Shown: one piece after another, positions 47,031 to 56,440 of the stretch | Position numbering within the stretch: the stretch's first letter is position 1 | How the letters are laid out: every line of letters begins with the position of its first letter | Source of the DNA: Thalassomonas sp. M1454 | Lineage (GTDB): Bacteria; Pseudomonadota; Gammaproteobacteria; Enterobacterales; Alteromonadaceae | DNA: 64,000 nucleotides | Assembly (NCBI RefSeq): GCF_007097525.1 | Contig: NZ_VKDD01000008.1 | Location: 26,424-90,423 of the forward strand | Direction of reading: 5' to 3' | Position numbers and translations under genes: made by a program | Notes under the pieces: model-generated | Seen by the model: the letters and a program-made list of their open reading frames with translations, nothing else | Told to the model about the DNA's origin: nothing | Databases searched by the model: none

Positions 47031-48848
47031 GTGTTAGATAAATTACGTAACATCGCAATCATTGCTCACGTCGATCACGGTAAAACTACCCTAGTTGACA
47101 AATTGCTAGATCAATCAGGTACATTAGACGCTCGTGCTGATCATGACGAACGAGTAATGGATTCAAACGATATCGAGAAAGAACGTGGTATCACAATCCT
47201 TGCTAAAAACACTGCAATCAACTGGAATGACTACCGTGTAAACATCGTAGATACTCCTGGTCACGCCGATTTTGGTGGTGAAGTTGAGCGTGTTATGTCA
47301 ATGGTTGACTCTGTACTTCTTATTGTTGACGCACAAGAAGGTCCAATGCCACAAACTCGCTTCGTAACCAAGAAAGCATTTGCTCAAGGTCTTAAGCCAA
47401 TTGTTGTTATCAACAAAATTGATAAGCCTGGTTCTCGTCCTGAGTGGGTTATGGATCAAGTTTTTGATTTATTCGACAACTTAGGTGCTACTGATGAACA
47501 ATTAGATTTCCAAGTTGTTTATGCTTCTGCTATCAACGGTTGGGCTTCTTTAGATGCTGATGAAGTTGGCACAGACATGACACCATTGTTCCAAACAATT
47601 GTTGATCAAGTTCCTGCTCCAGATGCTGATGTTGATGGTTCTTTCCAAATGCAAATTTCACAACTTGATTACAGCTCATACTTAGGTGTAATTGGTGTTG
47701 GTCGTATTACTCGTGGTTCTGTTAAGCCTAACCAACAAGTAACGGTAGAAGGTGCTAACGGTAAATTACACAACGGTAAAGTAGGTAAAGTATTTGGTTA
47801 CCTTGGTCTTGAACGTCATGAAACTGAATTAGCTGAAGCTGGTGATATCATCGCAATCACTGGTTTAGGTGAGTTAAAAATCTCTGATACTATTTGTTGT
47901 CCAAACGAAGTTGACGCTCTGCCGCCATTATCGGTTGATGAACCAACTATCAACATGACATTCCAAGTAAATACTTCGCCATTTTCAGGTCAAGAAGGTA
48001 AGTATGTTACTTCACGTAATATCAAAGACCGTCTAGACAAAGAGCTAGTTCACAACGTTGCATTACGTGTTGAGCAGTTAGATGATCCTGATAAGTTTAA
48101 AGTATCTGGTCGTGGTGAACTTCACTTAGGTATCTTAATTGAAAACATGCGTCGTGAAGGCTACGAGTTAGCAGTATCTCGTCCTGAAGTTATCATGCGT
48201 GAAGTAGATGGCCAAATGGAAGAACCATATGAAACAGTTACTATTGATGTTGAAGAAGAGCATCAAGGTACTATCATGGAAAGAATGGGTATCCGTAAAG
48301 CTGAATTAACAGATATGGCACCAGATGGAAAAGGTCGTATTCGTATGGACTTCATCATGCCTTCTCGTGGCTTAATTGGTTTCCAAACTGAATTTATGAC
48401 AATTACTTCTGGTTCTGGTTTAATTTACCATACGTTCTTAAAGTACGGTCCTCATAAAGGTGGTGAAATCGGTCAACGCTTAAACGGTGTTATGATCGCT
48501 AACGCAACTGGTAAAGCACTTACTAACGCAATCTTTAACTTACAATCTCGCGGCCGCATGTTAATTGGTCACGGTGTAGATATTTACGAAGGTCAAATCA
48601 TCGGTATTCACTCACGTGATAACGACTTAACTGTAAATGCTCTTAAAGGTAAGCAGTTAACTAACGTTCGTTCATCTGGTAATGATGAAGCGCAAACATT
48701 AACGCCGCCAATCATCATGTCTTTAGAGCAAGCGCTTGAATTCATCGATAACGACGAATTAGTTGAAGTTACACCTGAAAACATCCGTATTCGTAAGAAG
48801 TTCTTGAAAGAGAGCGATCGTAAGCGTGAAAGCCGCGCTGCTAAGTAA
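47031..48848 (+). CDS. typA: Translational GTPase TypA/BipA
   Basis: Encodes 605 residues from a GTG start. G1 is [11 protein letters not shown]3 is [13 protein letters not shown]4 is NKIDKPG; later domains end with a conserved C-terminal region ([26 protein letters not shown]). TypA is a ribosome-associated GTPase of the elongation factor family needed for ribosome assembly and growth under stress or cold. It is monocistronic with a terminator after it. No regulatory motif beyond the leader hairpin was seen. Confidence 0.97.
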   Translation: MLDKLRNIAIIAHVDHGKTTLVDKLLDQSGTLDARADHDERVMDSNDIEKERGITILAKNTAINWNDYRVNIVDTPGHADFGGEVERVMSMVDSVLLIVDAQEGPMPQTRFVTKKAFAQGLKPIVVINKIDKPGSRPEWVMDQVFDLFDNLGATDEQLDFQVVYASAINGWASLDADEVGTDMTPLFQTIVDQVPAPDADVDGSFQMQISQLDYSSYLGVIGVGRITRGSVKPNQQVTVEGANGKLHNGKVGKVFGYLGLERHETELAEAGDIIAITGLGELKISDTICCPNEVDALPPLSVDEPTINMTFQVNTSPFSGQEGKYVTSRNIKDRLDKELVHNVALRVEQLDDPDKFKVSGRGELHLGILIENMRREGYELAVSRPEVIMREVDGQMEEPYETVTIDVEEEHQGTIMERMGIRKAELTDMAPDGKGRIRMDFIMPSRGLIGFQTEFMTITSGSGLIYHTFLKYGPHKGGEIGQRLNGVMIANATGKALTNAIFNLQSRGRMLIGHGVDIYEGQIIGIHSRDNDLTVNALKGKQLTNVRSSGNDEAQTLTPPIIMSLEQALEFIDNDELVEVTPENIRIRKKFLKESDRKRESRAAK

Positions 48849-48874
48849 TATTACTTAACAACGATTAGATATAA

Positions 48875-48901
48875 AAAATGCCAGCTTACGCTGGCATTTT
48901 T
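48875..48901 (+). terminator. Terminator of typA
   Basis: AAAATGCCAGC, a TTAC loop and GCTGGCATTTT followed by further T residues. Confidence 0.9.
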
Positions 48902-48923
48902 GTATCTAGTATTTAATAAACCT

Positions 48924-48948
48924 TATCAAGGTGTCAGACACCTTGATA
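48924..48948. repeat. Perfect 25-nt palindrome between typA and sodB
   Basis: TATCAAGGTGTC, centre A, GACACCTTGATA: a perfect inverted repeat of 12+1+12. It contains AAGGTGTCAGACACCTT, which resembles REP-type palindromes. It lies between two terminators of convergent genes. Confidence 0.7.
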
Positions 48949-48962
48949 TTTAATTCGAATAC

Positions 48963-48989
48963 AAAAAAGGCGACCAATTGGTCGCCTTT
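48963..48989 (-). terminator. Terminator of sodB
   Basis: AAAGGCGACC, an AATT loop and GGTCGCCTTT form a 10-bp stem with a run of six T residues on the minus strand. Confidence 0.9.
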
Positions 48990-49011
48990 GCATGAATAAA
49001 CTTTTGGTTTA

Positions 49012-49596
49012 TTAAGCGGTGAAGTTTGCGTTAGCAAATTCCCAGTTAGCTAGAGCGTAGAACGCTTCCATGTAGCTAGGACGTAAGTTACGGTAATCGA
49101 TGTAGTAAGCGTGTTCCCATAAATCAACAGTGATTAATGGCGTAACACCTTCTTCAGTGATCGGCGTAGCAGCGTTAGATGTGTTAACGATTGCTAAAGA
49201 GCCGTCTGCATTTTTAACTAACCATGTCCAGCTTGAACCAAAGTTGTTTACCGCGCTGTCTGTGAATTTAGCTTTGAATTCTTCAAATGAACCAAACTGT
49301 GCATCAATTGCTTTAGCTAATTCACCTACTGGTGCGCCAGAAGCATTTGGCGTTAATGAGTTCCAGTAGAAAGTGTGGTTCCAGATTTGTGCCGCATTGT
49401 TAAATACACCACCAGTAGAAGATTTAACGATTTCTTCTAATGATTTTTCAGCTAAATCAGTACCTTCAATTAAGCCGTTTAACTTAACTACGTATGTATT
49501 GTGGTGTTTTCCGTAATGAAACTCTAATGTTTCTTGTGAAATGTGTGGTGCTAATGCATCCATTGCATATGGTAATGCAGGTAGTGTAATCGCCAT
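49012..49596 (-). CDS. sodB: Iron superoxide dismutase
   Basis: Encodes 194 residues of the Fe/Mn superoxide dismutase family. Metal ligands are His27 and His74 (in the [13 protein letters not shown] and [10 protein letters not shown] segments) with Asp and His in [14 protein letters not shown]. The pattern [13 protein letters not shown] with a QGSG-like middle favours the iron type. It removes superoxide in the cytoplasm. It is monocistronic, with a possible Fur-like box just before the start and a terminator after the stop. Confidence 0.95.
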   Translation of the reverse strand: MAITLPALPYAMDALAPHISQETLEFHYGKHHNTYVVKLNGLIEGTDLAEKSLEEIVKSSTGGVFNNAAQIWNHTFYWNSLTPNASGAPVGELAKAIDAQFGSFEEFKAKFTDSAVNNFGSSWTWLVKNADGSLAIVNTSNAATPITEEGVTPLITVDLWEHAYYIDYRNLRPSYMEAFYALANWEFANANFTA

Positions 49597-49609
49597 GGTC
49601 TGACTCCGA

Positions 49610-49628
49610 GATAATGATAATTTATAAG
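49610..49628 (-). promoter_or_regulatory. Possible Fur-like site upstream of sodB
   Basis: GATAATGATAATTTATAAG matches the first 12 positions of the 19-bp Fur consensus (GATAATGATAATCATTATC) and then diverges. It lies about 14 bp before the sodB start codon. The rest of the gap 49629-49951 shows no gene and no clear promoter. Confidence 0.35.
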
Positions 49629-49951
49629 AAATAATTTTAAATTTTTTGCTACTGCTTAACTAGCTGAATACGAGCAATCTAGCTAGTCAAATACCAAGTT
49701 AATCGGCACGGCAGTAATTGCATCATAGTTTACTTATTTTCAGATACTTTGCTAGTTTAATTCAGTATTGTTTATGAATAGTCATTATAAAGGGGAATTA
49801 TAGTTACCAAGTTGTTAATGTCATTGATTGTTCTGTTCAAAAAGGGTATTTTTGTAAGGCTTAAAATAATAATAAATAGGTAATTAAACCTTAATTAAAG
49901 TAAGGGTTTACTACCTTAAAGATTAATAAAAATAACATTTATAGGTGAATT

Positions 49952-50587
49952 ATGGATATTTTAGCAATTTTGGCTCGTTGGGGTCATTTACTGTTTGGTA
50001 TAACTTGGATTGGTTTGTTGTATTACTTTAACTTTATTCAGGGTGGATATTTTAAAAAGGCGAGCCCTGAAGGTTTAGCTGATGCGAAAAAAGCATTAGC
50101 TCCAGACGCTCTTTGGTGGTTCCGTTGGGCGGCAATGTTTACATTTATTACCGGCGCTATCTTAATCGTAGGTGTTGCTCAATTAGGGCAAATGAATGCG
50201 AGCATCATAATTGGTGCAACAATGGGTACATTAATGTTCTTAAACGTTTGGTTGATTATTTGGCCAAATCAAAAAATTGCATTAGGTATGGCTGAAGGTG
50301 ATGGACCAAGTGCAGGCGCGAAAGCTTTACTTGCATCTCGTACTAACACGTTATTCTCAGGCCCTATGGCTTTCTTCATGTTAGCAGGACCACATTTTGG
50401 TACTGTAGGCATGGGTTGGGGTACTGGTATGGACTCAATCGCTTTATGGATTGCTCTAGGCCTTGTTGCGGTATTAGAGATAAATGCCATTGTTGGTAAA
50501 TTAGGAATCATGACTACTGTTAAAGGTGTGATTCATTCAAGCTTAGCATTAACTGCAATCTTAGTTGCTGTATTAAAACTAGTTTAA
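49952..50587 (+). CDS. PuuD-like integral membrane protein
   Basis: Encodes 211 residues with about six membrane segments. The start LARWGHLLFGITWIGLLYYFNFIQGGY matches the membrane domain of the urate hydroxylase PuuD family (Urate_ox_N), with His12 as a possible heme ligand. The C-terminal cytochrome c domain of full-length PuuD is absent, so urate oxidation is not certain. No purine-degradation genes are nearby. It stands alone, with its own terminator 25 bp after the stop. Confidence 0.65.
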   Translation: MDILAILARWGHLLFGITWIGLLYYFNFIQGGYFKKASPEGLADAKKALAPDALWWFRWAAMFTFITGAILIVGVAQLGQMNASIIIGATMGTLMFLNVWLIIWPNQKIALGMAEGDGPSAGAKALLASRTNTLFSGPMAFFMLAGPHFGTVGMGWGTGMDSIALWIALGLVAVLEINAIVGKLGIMTTVKGVIHSSLALTAILVAVLKLV

Positions 50588-50612
50588 TACTAAAAAATAC
50601 ATCAATCGAATT

Positions 50613-50637
50613 AACCGGGCATTGCCCGGTTTTTTAT
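50613..50637 (+). terminator. Terminator after the PuuD-like gene
   Basis: AACCGGGC, an ATT loop and GCCCGGTT, followed by TTTTT. Confidence 0.9.
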
Positions 50638-50766
50638 TATTTATTGGAAGCTATTTTAATTACTAGGGCTCATATCGTTGAAGTTTGACCTAGATCGTTA
50701 AAAAATAACCGCAATTGCATAAAATGTTGTTATGCTTAATATAACTTTTATCTAAATTCTTAAAAT

Positions 50767-51585
50767 ATGAACCACACACTTAAATTGTTAATTGCTTCTT
50801 GTGTTCTTTTATTCTCATCACTAGGAGCTAATGCTCAAGAGTCAGAGCAACAATCAAGCGAATCACAAACGCGGCCAACTAAAGAGTTAACTGCAAAAGA
50901 GTTAGATCTTGAGGCGAAACAAAAAGCTGCTGAAGCGACAGGCTTAGATCCTACGCAAGTAGTAGGGCGTGTTGAATTTAACTATTCATATATAGAAAAG
51001 AAGAATGGTACTGAGCGTCAAAGTGGTATTTTAGCACTTGATAAAGATACCAGTAAAAAGACTGTCATAGGGATGGAGATACCTATAGCCACAGCAAAAT
51101 TAGCTAATGGTGAAGAGCAAAATGGTATCGGTGATGTTAAATTGCAAATTAGACATCTAGCCTTTGTAAAAGGAAAGTTTGTTACATCATTTGGCTCGAG
51201 CATCACTTTAGACACAGCCTCTGAAGATCAGCTAGGCGATAATGCAAATGCTATCGGTGTTGGTATGTTTAACGCATGGAAACATGGTGAATGGCTAGTA
51301 GCAAATATCACTAGTGTAAAAGTTTCTGAAGATGAAAATTATGACTCAGTTTCGCTAAGCCCAATTGTTGCCTATCAACCTATGGGGGAATACTTAAGTT
51401 ATGTGAGGCTTGCGGGCTCTTACGTATTGCGTACTGATTCTGGTGATAGCATCACCAATGCTTATGTTAATTTAGGTAAGGTTATGCCGAATAAAGATGT
51501 ATATTCATTTGGTACTAAGTTTAATATTAGTGGTCCAGACGATGATGATTTTGTCTTGTTTTTAGGTTACCGCCGTTTGTTTTAA
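50767..51585 (+). CDS. Outer membrane beta-barrel protein, unknown
   Basis: Encodes 272 residues. A signal peptide (1-23, ending ANAQ) is followed by a Gln/Glu/Lys-rich spacer to about residue 60 and then alternating beta strands, for example VGRVEFNYSYIEKK, FVTSFGSSITLDTAS and SLSPIVAYQPMG. The C-terminus FVLFLGYRRLF ends in Phe, the usual outer-membrane assembly signal. The family is like that of small transporter-type barrels, but no substrate can be named. It is monocistronic and convergent with a small membrane protein. Confidence 0.68.
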   Translation: MNHTLKLLIASCVLLFSSLGANAQESEQQSSESQTRPTKELTAKELDLEAKQKAAEATGLDPTQVVGRVEFNYSYIEKKNGTERQSGILALDKDTSKKTVIGMEIPIATAKLANGEEQNGIGDVKLQIRHLAFVKGKFVTSFGSSITLDTASEDQLGDNANAIGVGMFNAWKHGEWLVANITSVKVSEDENYDSVSLSPIVAYQPMGEYLSYVRLAGSYVLRTDSGDSITNAYVNLGKVMPNKDVYSFGTKFNISGPDDDDFVLFLGYRRLF

Positions 51586-51633
51586 ACAAAACATTTGGGG
51601 CTAGTGTCCTAGCCCTAATTAACTAAAACCAAA

Positions 51634-51861
51634 TTACTCTAAAAGTCCTGCATATGGGCGGTAGCGAGCGGCATCGATTATCGACCATAAATGCACTAAT
51701 GCTCCTACAATCCAAAGAACAATCGTAAAATAGAGTACGCCACTAATAACAAAAAACATTATTGCCGCTAATAGTCTTCCTTGAACTAATTGCCCTAATC
51801 CAGGTATGAATATGTTGCATATTGCAGCTAATACATTGCCACCAGATCCTTGACCAGCCAT
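51634..51861 (-). CDS. TM2-like small membrane protein
   Basis: Encodes 75 residues. It has AAICNIFIPGLGQLVQGRLLAAIMFFV (helix 1 with the GLGQLVQGR turn) and LYFTIVLWIVGALVHLWSIIDAARYRPY (helix 2), the layout of TM2-type proteins. Expected in the inner membrane. Function unknown. It is convergent with the barrel gene at 50767. Confidence 0.7.
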   Translation of the reverse strand: MAGQGSGGNVLAAICNIFIPGLGQLVQGRLLAAIMFFVISGVLYFTIVLWIVGALVHLWSIIDAARYRPYAGLLE

Positions 51862-51978
51862 CTTCTACTCCTAAGTCTTTAATTTTTATTTAGTTTGTAA
51901 AGTTAAAATCACAAAACTGATTTAATTGGTATAAACTCAGTATAATGGTTTTACTTTAAAAAATATAAAGAACATTGG

Positions 51979-52860
51979 ATGAAATTGTCACAAATTATTG
52001 CTCGCAGGCCAAAGCTGTTAATTTCCTACCGCTTCGCTCAGCATTTTATTACTCGCTGTAAACACGACCAAATCCAAGTATCTTCAGGGTATTTATCGTA
52101 TGTGACGTTAATGTCATTAGTGCCTTTAGTGATGGTAATGGTTTCGATTGTTTCTGCCTTTCCTATTTTTGGCGAGCTCCATAACGATATAGAAAATTTT
52201 ATCTTCAGCAATTTTGTACCCGCTGCATCAGAGCAAATTCAAGAGCAAATTGATGGCTTTGTCACTAATGCATCACAAATGCCTGCAGCTGCAATATTTT
52301 TCTTATTTGTATTAGCTTTATTAATGATTTCTGCAGTGGATAAATCGTTAAATAGAATATGGAAAATCCACACTCGCAGAAAACGCATAACGGCTTTTGC
52401 AATATACTGGATGATCTTGACCTTAGGGCCAATACTAGTAGGAGTAAGCATAGTAGCTACTTCTTATGTTGTTTCATTAGCTACTTTTAGTGGTGTAGAT
52501 ATGACAGGCTTTAATGAACTGCTTTTACGCTTATTACCTTTTATGGCTTCATTAGCAGGTTTTTTAGTACTTTATATGTTTGTACCTAACATTACGGTAA
52601 AGTTTAAACACGCTATTCTTGGTGCTACTGTTGCCACCGTTTTATTTGAACTTGCTAAAAAAGCCTTTGCTGCTTATGTAACGCATCTACCATCATATGA
52701 AGCGATATATGGCGCGTTAGCTGTGATCCCAATCTTATTCTTATGGGTTTATTTATCTTGGCTAATTGTTTTTATCGGCGCTGAATTAGTGGTCTGCATG
52801 CAAGAATTCAATGGTTTTGTGAATAAACCGTCTAAAATTACAGCTAGAGAACGAACATAA
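51979..52860 (+). CDS. YihY/BrkB family inner membrane protein
   Basis: Encodes 293 residues with about six membrane segments. The segment SSGYLSYVTLMSLVPLVMVMVSIVSAFPIF and LMISAVDKSLNRIWKIHTRRK identify the YihY family, long misnamed as ribonuclease BN. Function is not settled. It is followed by pip, dtd and a YiiD-like gene; in Escherichia coli yihY, dtd and yiiD are neighbours, so the order is conserved except for the inserted pip gene. Confidence 0.88.
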   Translation: MKLSQIIARRPKLLISYRFAQHFITRCKHDQIQVSSGYLSYVTLMSLVPLVMVMVSIVSAFPIFGELHNDIENFIFSNFVPAASEQIQEQIDGFVTNASQMPAAAIFFLFVLALLMISAVDKSLNRIWKIHTRRKRITAFAIYWMILTLGPILVGVSIVATSYVVSLATFSGVDMTGFNELLLRLLPFMASLAGFLVLYMFVPNITVKFKHAILGATVATVLFELAKKAFAAYVTHLPSYEAIYGALAVIPILFLWVYLSWLIVFIGAELVVCMQEFNGFVNKPSKITARERT

Positions 52861-52869
52861 GGCTAACTT

Positions 52870-53826
52870 GTGCAACCTTTATATCCCAAAATTAAACCTA
52901 ATAGTGAAACATTTCTTCAATTAGGAGAGCATCGAGTTTATGTTGAAGAAAGTGGCAACCCGGATGGTATCCCGGTAATTTATTTACACGGCGGTCCCGG
53001 TGGCGGTAGTAGCCCAGATCATCGCCGTTATTTTAATCCAGAAAAATACCGAATTATTATATTTGACCAAAGAGGGTGTGGGCAATCAACACCGCATGCC
53101 AGCATTAATAATAATTCTACTTGGGATTTAATTGACGATATTGAAGAAATTAGAGAGCACTTTGCTATCTCAAAATGGCTTGTTGCTGGAGGCTCTTGGG
53201 GTACAACACTAGCCATTGCTTACGGTATTAAATTTCCCCAACGAGTCTCTGCCTTCATTTTGCGAGGCATATTTTTAGGCACGCAAGCAGAAGTGGATTG
53301 GTTATATGGAGCAAATGGTGCAGGAGCTATTTACCCTGATCATTATCAAGATTTTATTGCTCCATTAGGGCATGAAATTAATGATGATATTGTCTCTGCT
53401 TTTAATAAACAGCTATTTGATAGTAATGAGATTGCTCGTATCGCCAGTGCTAAAGCCTGGACTTTATGGGAAACTAAAATATCCGCTTTGCACATAGATA
53501 AAACAGAATTAGTTAGCGTAGAAGAAACCCATGACGCTATAGCCATGGCGTGTATAGAAAATCATTACTTTGCCAATAAGTGTTTTTTTGAAGATAATTA
53601 TTTGCTCAATAATATTGATGTAATTAGTCATATCCCTGCTTTTATTATTCATGGCCGTTACGATATGGTTTGCCAAATAAAACAAGCATGGTTATTAGCC
53701 AAGCAATGGCAAAATGCACAATTACAAATTATTCCTAAAGCTGGGCATAGTGGCTTCGAACAAGGTATTATTGACGCAATATGTCGGGCGGCCGACAAAA
53801 TGGCTGATTTTTTATTAACTAAATAA
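52870..53826 (+). CDS. pip: Proline iminopeptidase
   Basis: Encodes 318 residues from a GTG, 9 bp after the yihY stop. Alpha/beta hydrolase fold: HGGPGGGSSPDHRRYF oxyanion region, nucleophile Ser in VAGGSWGTTLAIAYG at about residue 112, acid Asp in FIIHGRYDMVCQ and catalytic His in IPKAGHSGFEQG. It removes N-terminal proline from peptides. It lies between yihY and dtd, an insertion relative to the Escherichia coli order. Cytoplasmic. Confidence 0.93.
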   Translation: MQPLYPKIKPNSETFLQLGEHRVYVEESGNPDGIPVIYLHGGPGGGSSPDHRRYFNPEKYRIIIFDQRGCGQSTPHASINNNSTWDLIDDIEEIREHFAISKWLVAGGSWGTTLAIAYGIKFPQRVSAFILRGIFLGTQAEVDWLYGANGAGAIYPDHYQDFIAPLGHEINDDIVSAFNKQLFDSNEIARIASAKAWTLWETKISALHIDKTELVSVEETHDAIAMACIENHYFANKCFFEDNYLLNNIDVISHIPAFIIHGRYDMVCQIKQAWLLAKQWQNAQLQIIPKAGHSGFEQGIIDAICRAADKMADFLLTK

Positions 53827-53864
53827 GCCGGTAATATCAAAATAATAAAGCAAAAGAATAATTT

Positions 53865-54302
53865 ATGATCGCGTTAGTACAAAGAGTGTCACATGCATCG
53901 GTAAGTATCGATGGCAAAGTAAATGGTGAGATAGATAAAGGTTTAATGGTATTAGTGGCGGTAGAGCATGCTGATACCGAGGCAAAAGCAAAGCGCTTAG
54001 CCGAGCGAGTAGCTGGTTATCGTATGTTTAGTGATGAGCAAGGTAAGATGAATTTAAATGTTGGCCAAGTTGGTGGTGATATTTTAGTAGTCTCACAATT
54101 TACCTTAGCGGCAGAAACGACACGTGGCATGCGCCCAAGCTTCTCAAAATCAGCAGAGCCTAGTTTAGGTAAACATCTATATGAATATTTTTGCCTACAG
54201 CTTAGAGCTTTAGGTTTTAAAGTACCAACCGGGATTTTTGCTGCTGACATGCAAGTGTCATTAACCAATGACGGGCCTGTGACCTTTACTTTAACTGTTT
54301 AA
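53865..54302 (+). CDS. dtd: D-aminoacyl-tRNA deacylase
   Basis: Encodes 145 residues. The family motifs [17 protein letters not shown] and NDGPVTFTL are intact; these cross-subunit motifs form the active site. It removes D-amino acids wrongly attached to tRNA. The start [23 protein letters not shown] is the usual one. It follows pip by 38 bp and precedes the YiiD-like gene by 35 bp, the same order dtd-yiiD as in Escherichia coli. Confidence 0.97.
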   Translation: MIALVQRVSHASVSIDGKVNGEIDKGLMVLVAVEHADTEAKAKRLAERVAGYRMFSDEQGKMNLNVGQVGGDILVVSQFTLAAETTRGMRPSFSKSAEPSLGKHLYEYFCLQLRALGFKVPTGIFAADMQVSLTNDGPVTFTLTV

Positions 54303-54337
54303 TCAATATTATCTGCAATTTTCTGAGCTGCTAATTT

Positions 54338-55300
54338 ATGAATTCTAATATAACTAAGCCAAATGTTATTTCCGCAAACGAATATCAAGTGTGCACACCT
54401 CAAACTGAGCAAGAGTTTGCCGCTTATCACCAAGTACGCTTTAATGAGCTGCGTAAACCATGGCATCAAGCTAAAGGTAGTGAAGTTGATGCTCTCGAAG
54501 CGCAAGCGGTGCATCGAATGGTATGTGACCAGCAAGGTAATGTATTAGCTGTAGGACGTTTGCATAAAGTATCTAAAACCAATGCGCAAATACGTTTTAT
54601 GGCAGTTAATAGTGCGCATCAAGGCAAAGGTCTTGGTTATATGGTTTTGCAAGCATTAGAGCTAGAAGCAGCTAAGCAAGGGGTATTACAAATTCAACTT
54701 AATGCTCGTGAAGTAGCACTCGCTTTCTATAAAAAGTGTGGATATAACTTAATTGAGCAAGTGCATACTCTTTACGACGAAGTTAAACACTATGCGATGA
54801 ATAAAGTGCTTAATGAAAGTCCCGGTAATTGCACACAGTGGCTAAGCGAACTTAAACAATCTTGGCATAATACTATTCCTATGGCGAAAGCTATGCAATT
54901 GCATCCAAGCTTTTATGATCGAGAACAGCTATTTGTTATTGCTGATCGAGCTGCCAACATTAATCTACACAATACTATGTTTGCCGGCAGTATTTATACT
55001 TTGGCTACATTGACCGGTTGGGGTTGGGTGCAGTTATTACTTAAACAAAATAATTTATCAGCAGATATCGTTTTAGCCGATGGTAATATTCGTTACATTA
55101 AACCGTTACAAGGTGAGCCGCTTGCAAAAACTTCCACCGAGTTGGTATCTGGTAAAATAGCTGCCATTGCTCGAGGTAGAAAGGTCAGGGTTAATGTGCA
55201 AGTTAATGTTCATGATGGCGACAATATTGTAGCCGAATTCCACGGTAAGTACGTTGCGATTCCGGATCAAACCAATAAGGCTGATAATGACAACGCATAG
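54338..55300 (+). CDS. YiiD-like two-domain protein (GNAT acetyltransferase plus hotdog thioesterase)
   Basis: Encodes 320 residues. The N-terminal half is a GNAT domain, with VNSAHQGKGLGYMVLQALE as the acetyl-CoA-binding loop and LNAREVALAFYKKCGYN. The C-terminal half (from about residue 170) is a YiiD-type hotdog fold with HNTMFAGSIYTLATLTGWGWVQLLL. In Escherichia coli the homologue YiiD (also FabY or MadA) has been linked to malonyl-ACP decarboxylation and start of fatty acid synthesis; this is knowledge of the family, not seen here. The stop overlaps the next gene by 14 bp. Confidence 0.8.
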   Translation: MNSNITKPNVISANEYQVCTPQTEQEFAAYHQVRFNELRKPWHQAKGSEVDALEAQAVHRMVCDQQGNVLAVGRLHKVSKTNAQIRFMAVNSAHQGKGLGYMVLQALELEAAKQGVLQIQLNAREVALAFYKKCGYNLIEQVHTLYDEVKHYAMNKVLNESPGNCTQWLSELKQSWHNTIPMAKAMQLHPSFYDREQLFVIADRAANINLHNTMFAGSIYTLATLTGWGWVQLLLKQNNLSADIVLADGNIRYIKPLQGEPLAKTSTELVSGKIAAIARGRKVRVNVQVNVHDGDNIVAEFHGKYVAIPDQTNKADNDNA

Positions 55301-56153
55301 CAATGAACAACTAAGTGTTGGCATCATTGGCGCAGGTTGGGTCGGTGAAGCGCTTGCCCAAATGTTGAAAAAACTAAAGTTTAATATCCTGGCAAGTCGG
55401 CAATCTGAAGATGGTTTGCAAGTACTCGCTAACTCCGGTATTCCTAATATTAAGCTGTCTGTGCAAGCCGATTCCATATTAGAACATGATAATCTAATTT
55501 TTAAGCAACAATGCCTTATCATCTGTATTCCTCCAGGGATCCGTTATGGTAAAGGTGACTACCCGCAAAAGATAAAACAAATAGTTGATGCTGCAAGCTC
55601 TGAAAATAGTAAAGTGACAAGCTTGATCTTGCTTAGCTCTACTGCAGTATATAATGGCTTGCAAGGTGAGGTTAATGAACTTACTAAGCTTGATTATAGT
55701 GCTGAAAAAGTCGAACTTTTAGCTACGGCTGAGCAGTATGTGCTTAACTCAAAACTAGCCCATAAGTATGTTATTCGCCTTGCTGGATTAATTGGCTATT
55801 ACCGTCAACCCGGTCGATTTTTTGCTCAGGGGCGAGCTATCCCTAATCCTGATTCGGTAGTTAATTTTATTCATCGAGATGATGTACTTGGAATAATATG
55901 CAAGTTAATTACTATGCTCTCAATTGGGCAAGCCCCTAATGCCAATATTATTAATGCGGTAATTAATGATCACCCAAAAAGAAAAGATTTCTACCTTAAA
56001 GCGGTAGACAAAGCGACATCAAAAACAGCAATATTTAAAGAACAAGAAGAAGTTGCAGGTAAATTAGTAAATAGTGTTAATATAGCTCAGCTGTCATATC
56101 AGTTTATTCACCCGAAGTTAATGTCTTATTTGGACGAACAAAATGAAAGCTAA
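55287..56153 (+). CDS. NAD(P)-dependent epimerase/YeeZ-like protein
   Basis: Encodes 288 residues from the ATG at 55287, which overlaps the YiiD-like gene by 14 bp; the in-frame upstream frame to 55254 is not used. The Rossmann motif is GIIGAGWVGEALA near residue 12, and later LLSSTAVYNGLQGEV and NFIHRDDVLGII match the extended short-chain dehydrogenase group related to YeeZ. The typical YxxxK pair is not obvious in the middle. Substrate unknown. Its end overlaps the next gene by 11 bp, so these are probably one transcript. Confidence 0.72.
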   Translation: MTTHSNEQLSVGIIGAGWVGEALAQMLKKLKFNILASRQSEDGLQVLANSGIPNIKLSVQADSILEHDNLIFKQQCLIICIPPGIRYGKGDYPQKIKQIVDAASSENSKVTSLILLSSTAVYNGLQGEVNELTKLDYSAEKVELLATAEQYVLNSKLAHKYVIRLAGLIGYYRQPGRFFAQGRAIPNPDSVVNFIHRDDVLGIICKLITMLSIGQAPNANIINAVINDHPKRKDFYLKAVDKATSKTAIFKEQEEVAGKLVNSVNIAQLSYQFIHPKLMSYLDEQNES

Positions 56154-56430
56154 TACAAAAATCCTTGCTAAAACCTATCCGCAGGAGGGCAACTTTACTA
56201 AGAAAAAAGTAACCTTGTTGGCACTTGTATTATGGCTTCATATCACAATTTTAGATTTGTTTGTGGTTACCTCAAAAGGTCCGCAACTGCTTTGGCAAGA
56301 CAATATTAGAATAGAAACTCTAGTAACCCATATACTGTTAGTTGCACTAAGTGTACTTAGCTTTATCTTTATTCATCGTATTCACCTAAATAAAATTAGT
56401 AAATCACTTAGCCAATCAACAAGTAAGTAG
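56143..56430 (+). CDS. Small two-helix membrane protein, unknown
   Basis: Encodes 95 residues. It has a basic N-terminus, a first helix KVTLLALVLWLHITILDLFVV and a second helix LVTHILLVALSVLSFIFIHRI, with a Lys/Ser-rich tail. No family recognised. The start overlaps the epimerase-like gene by 11 bp and the stop is 10 bp before the YcxB-like gene, so it belongs to the same transcript. Confidence 0.6.
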   Translation: MKANTKILAKTYPQEGNFTKKKVTLLALVLWLHITILDLFVVTSKGPQLLWQDNIRIETLVTHILLVALSVLSFIFIHRIHLNKISKSLSQSTSK

Positions 56431-56440
56431 CATTTAAATT

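Noticed and set aside
49130..49369. Open frame antisense to sodB
   Set aside because: Shadow of the sodB coding frame without its own signals.
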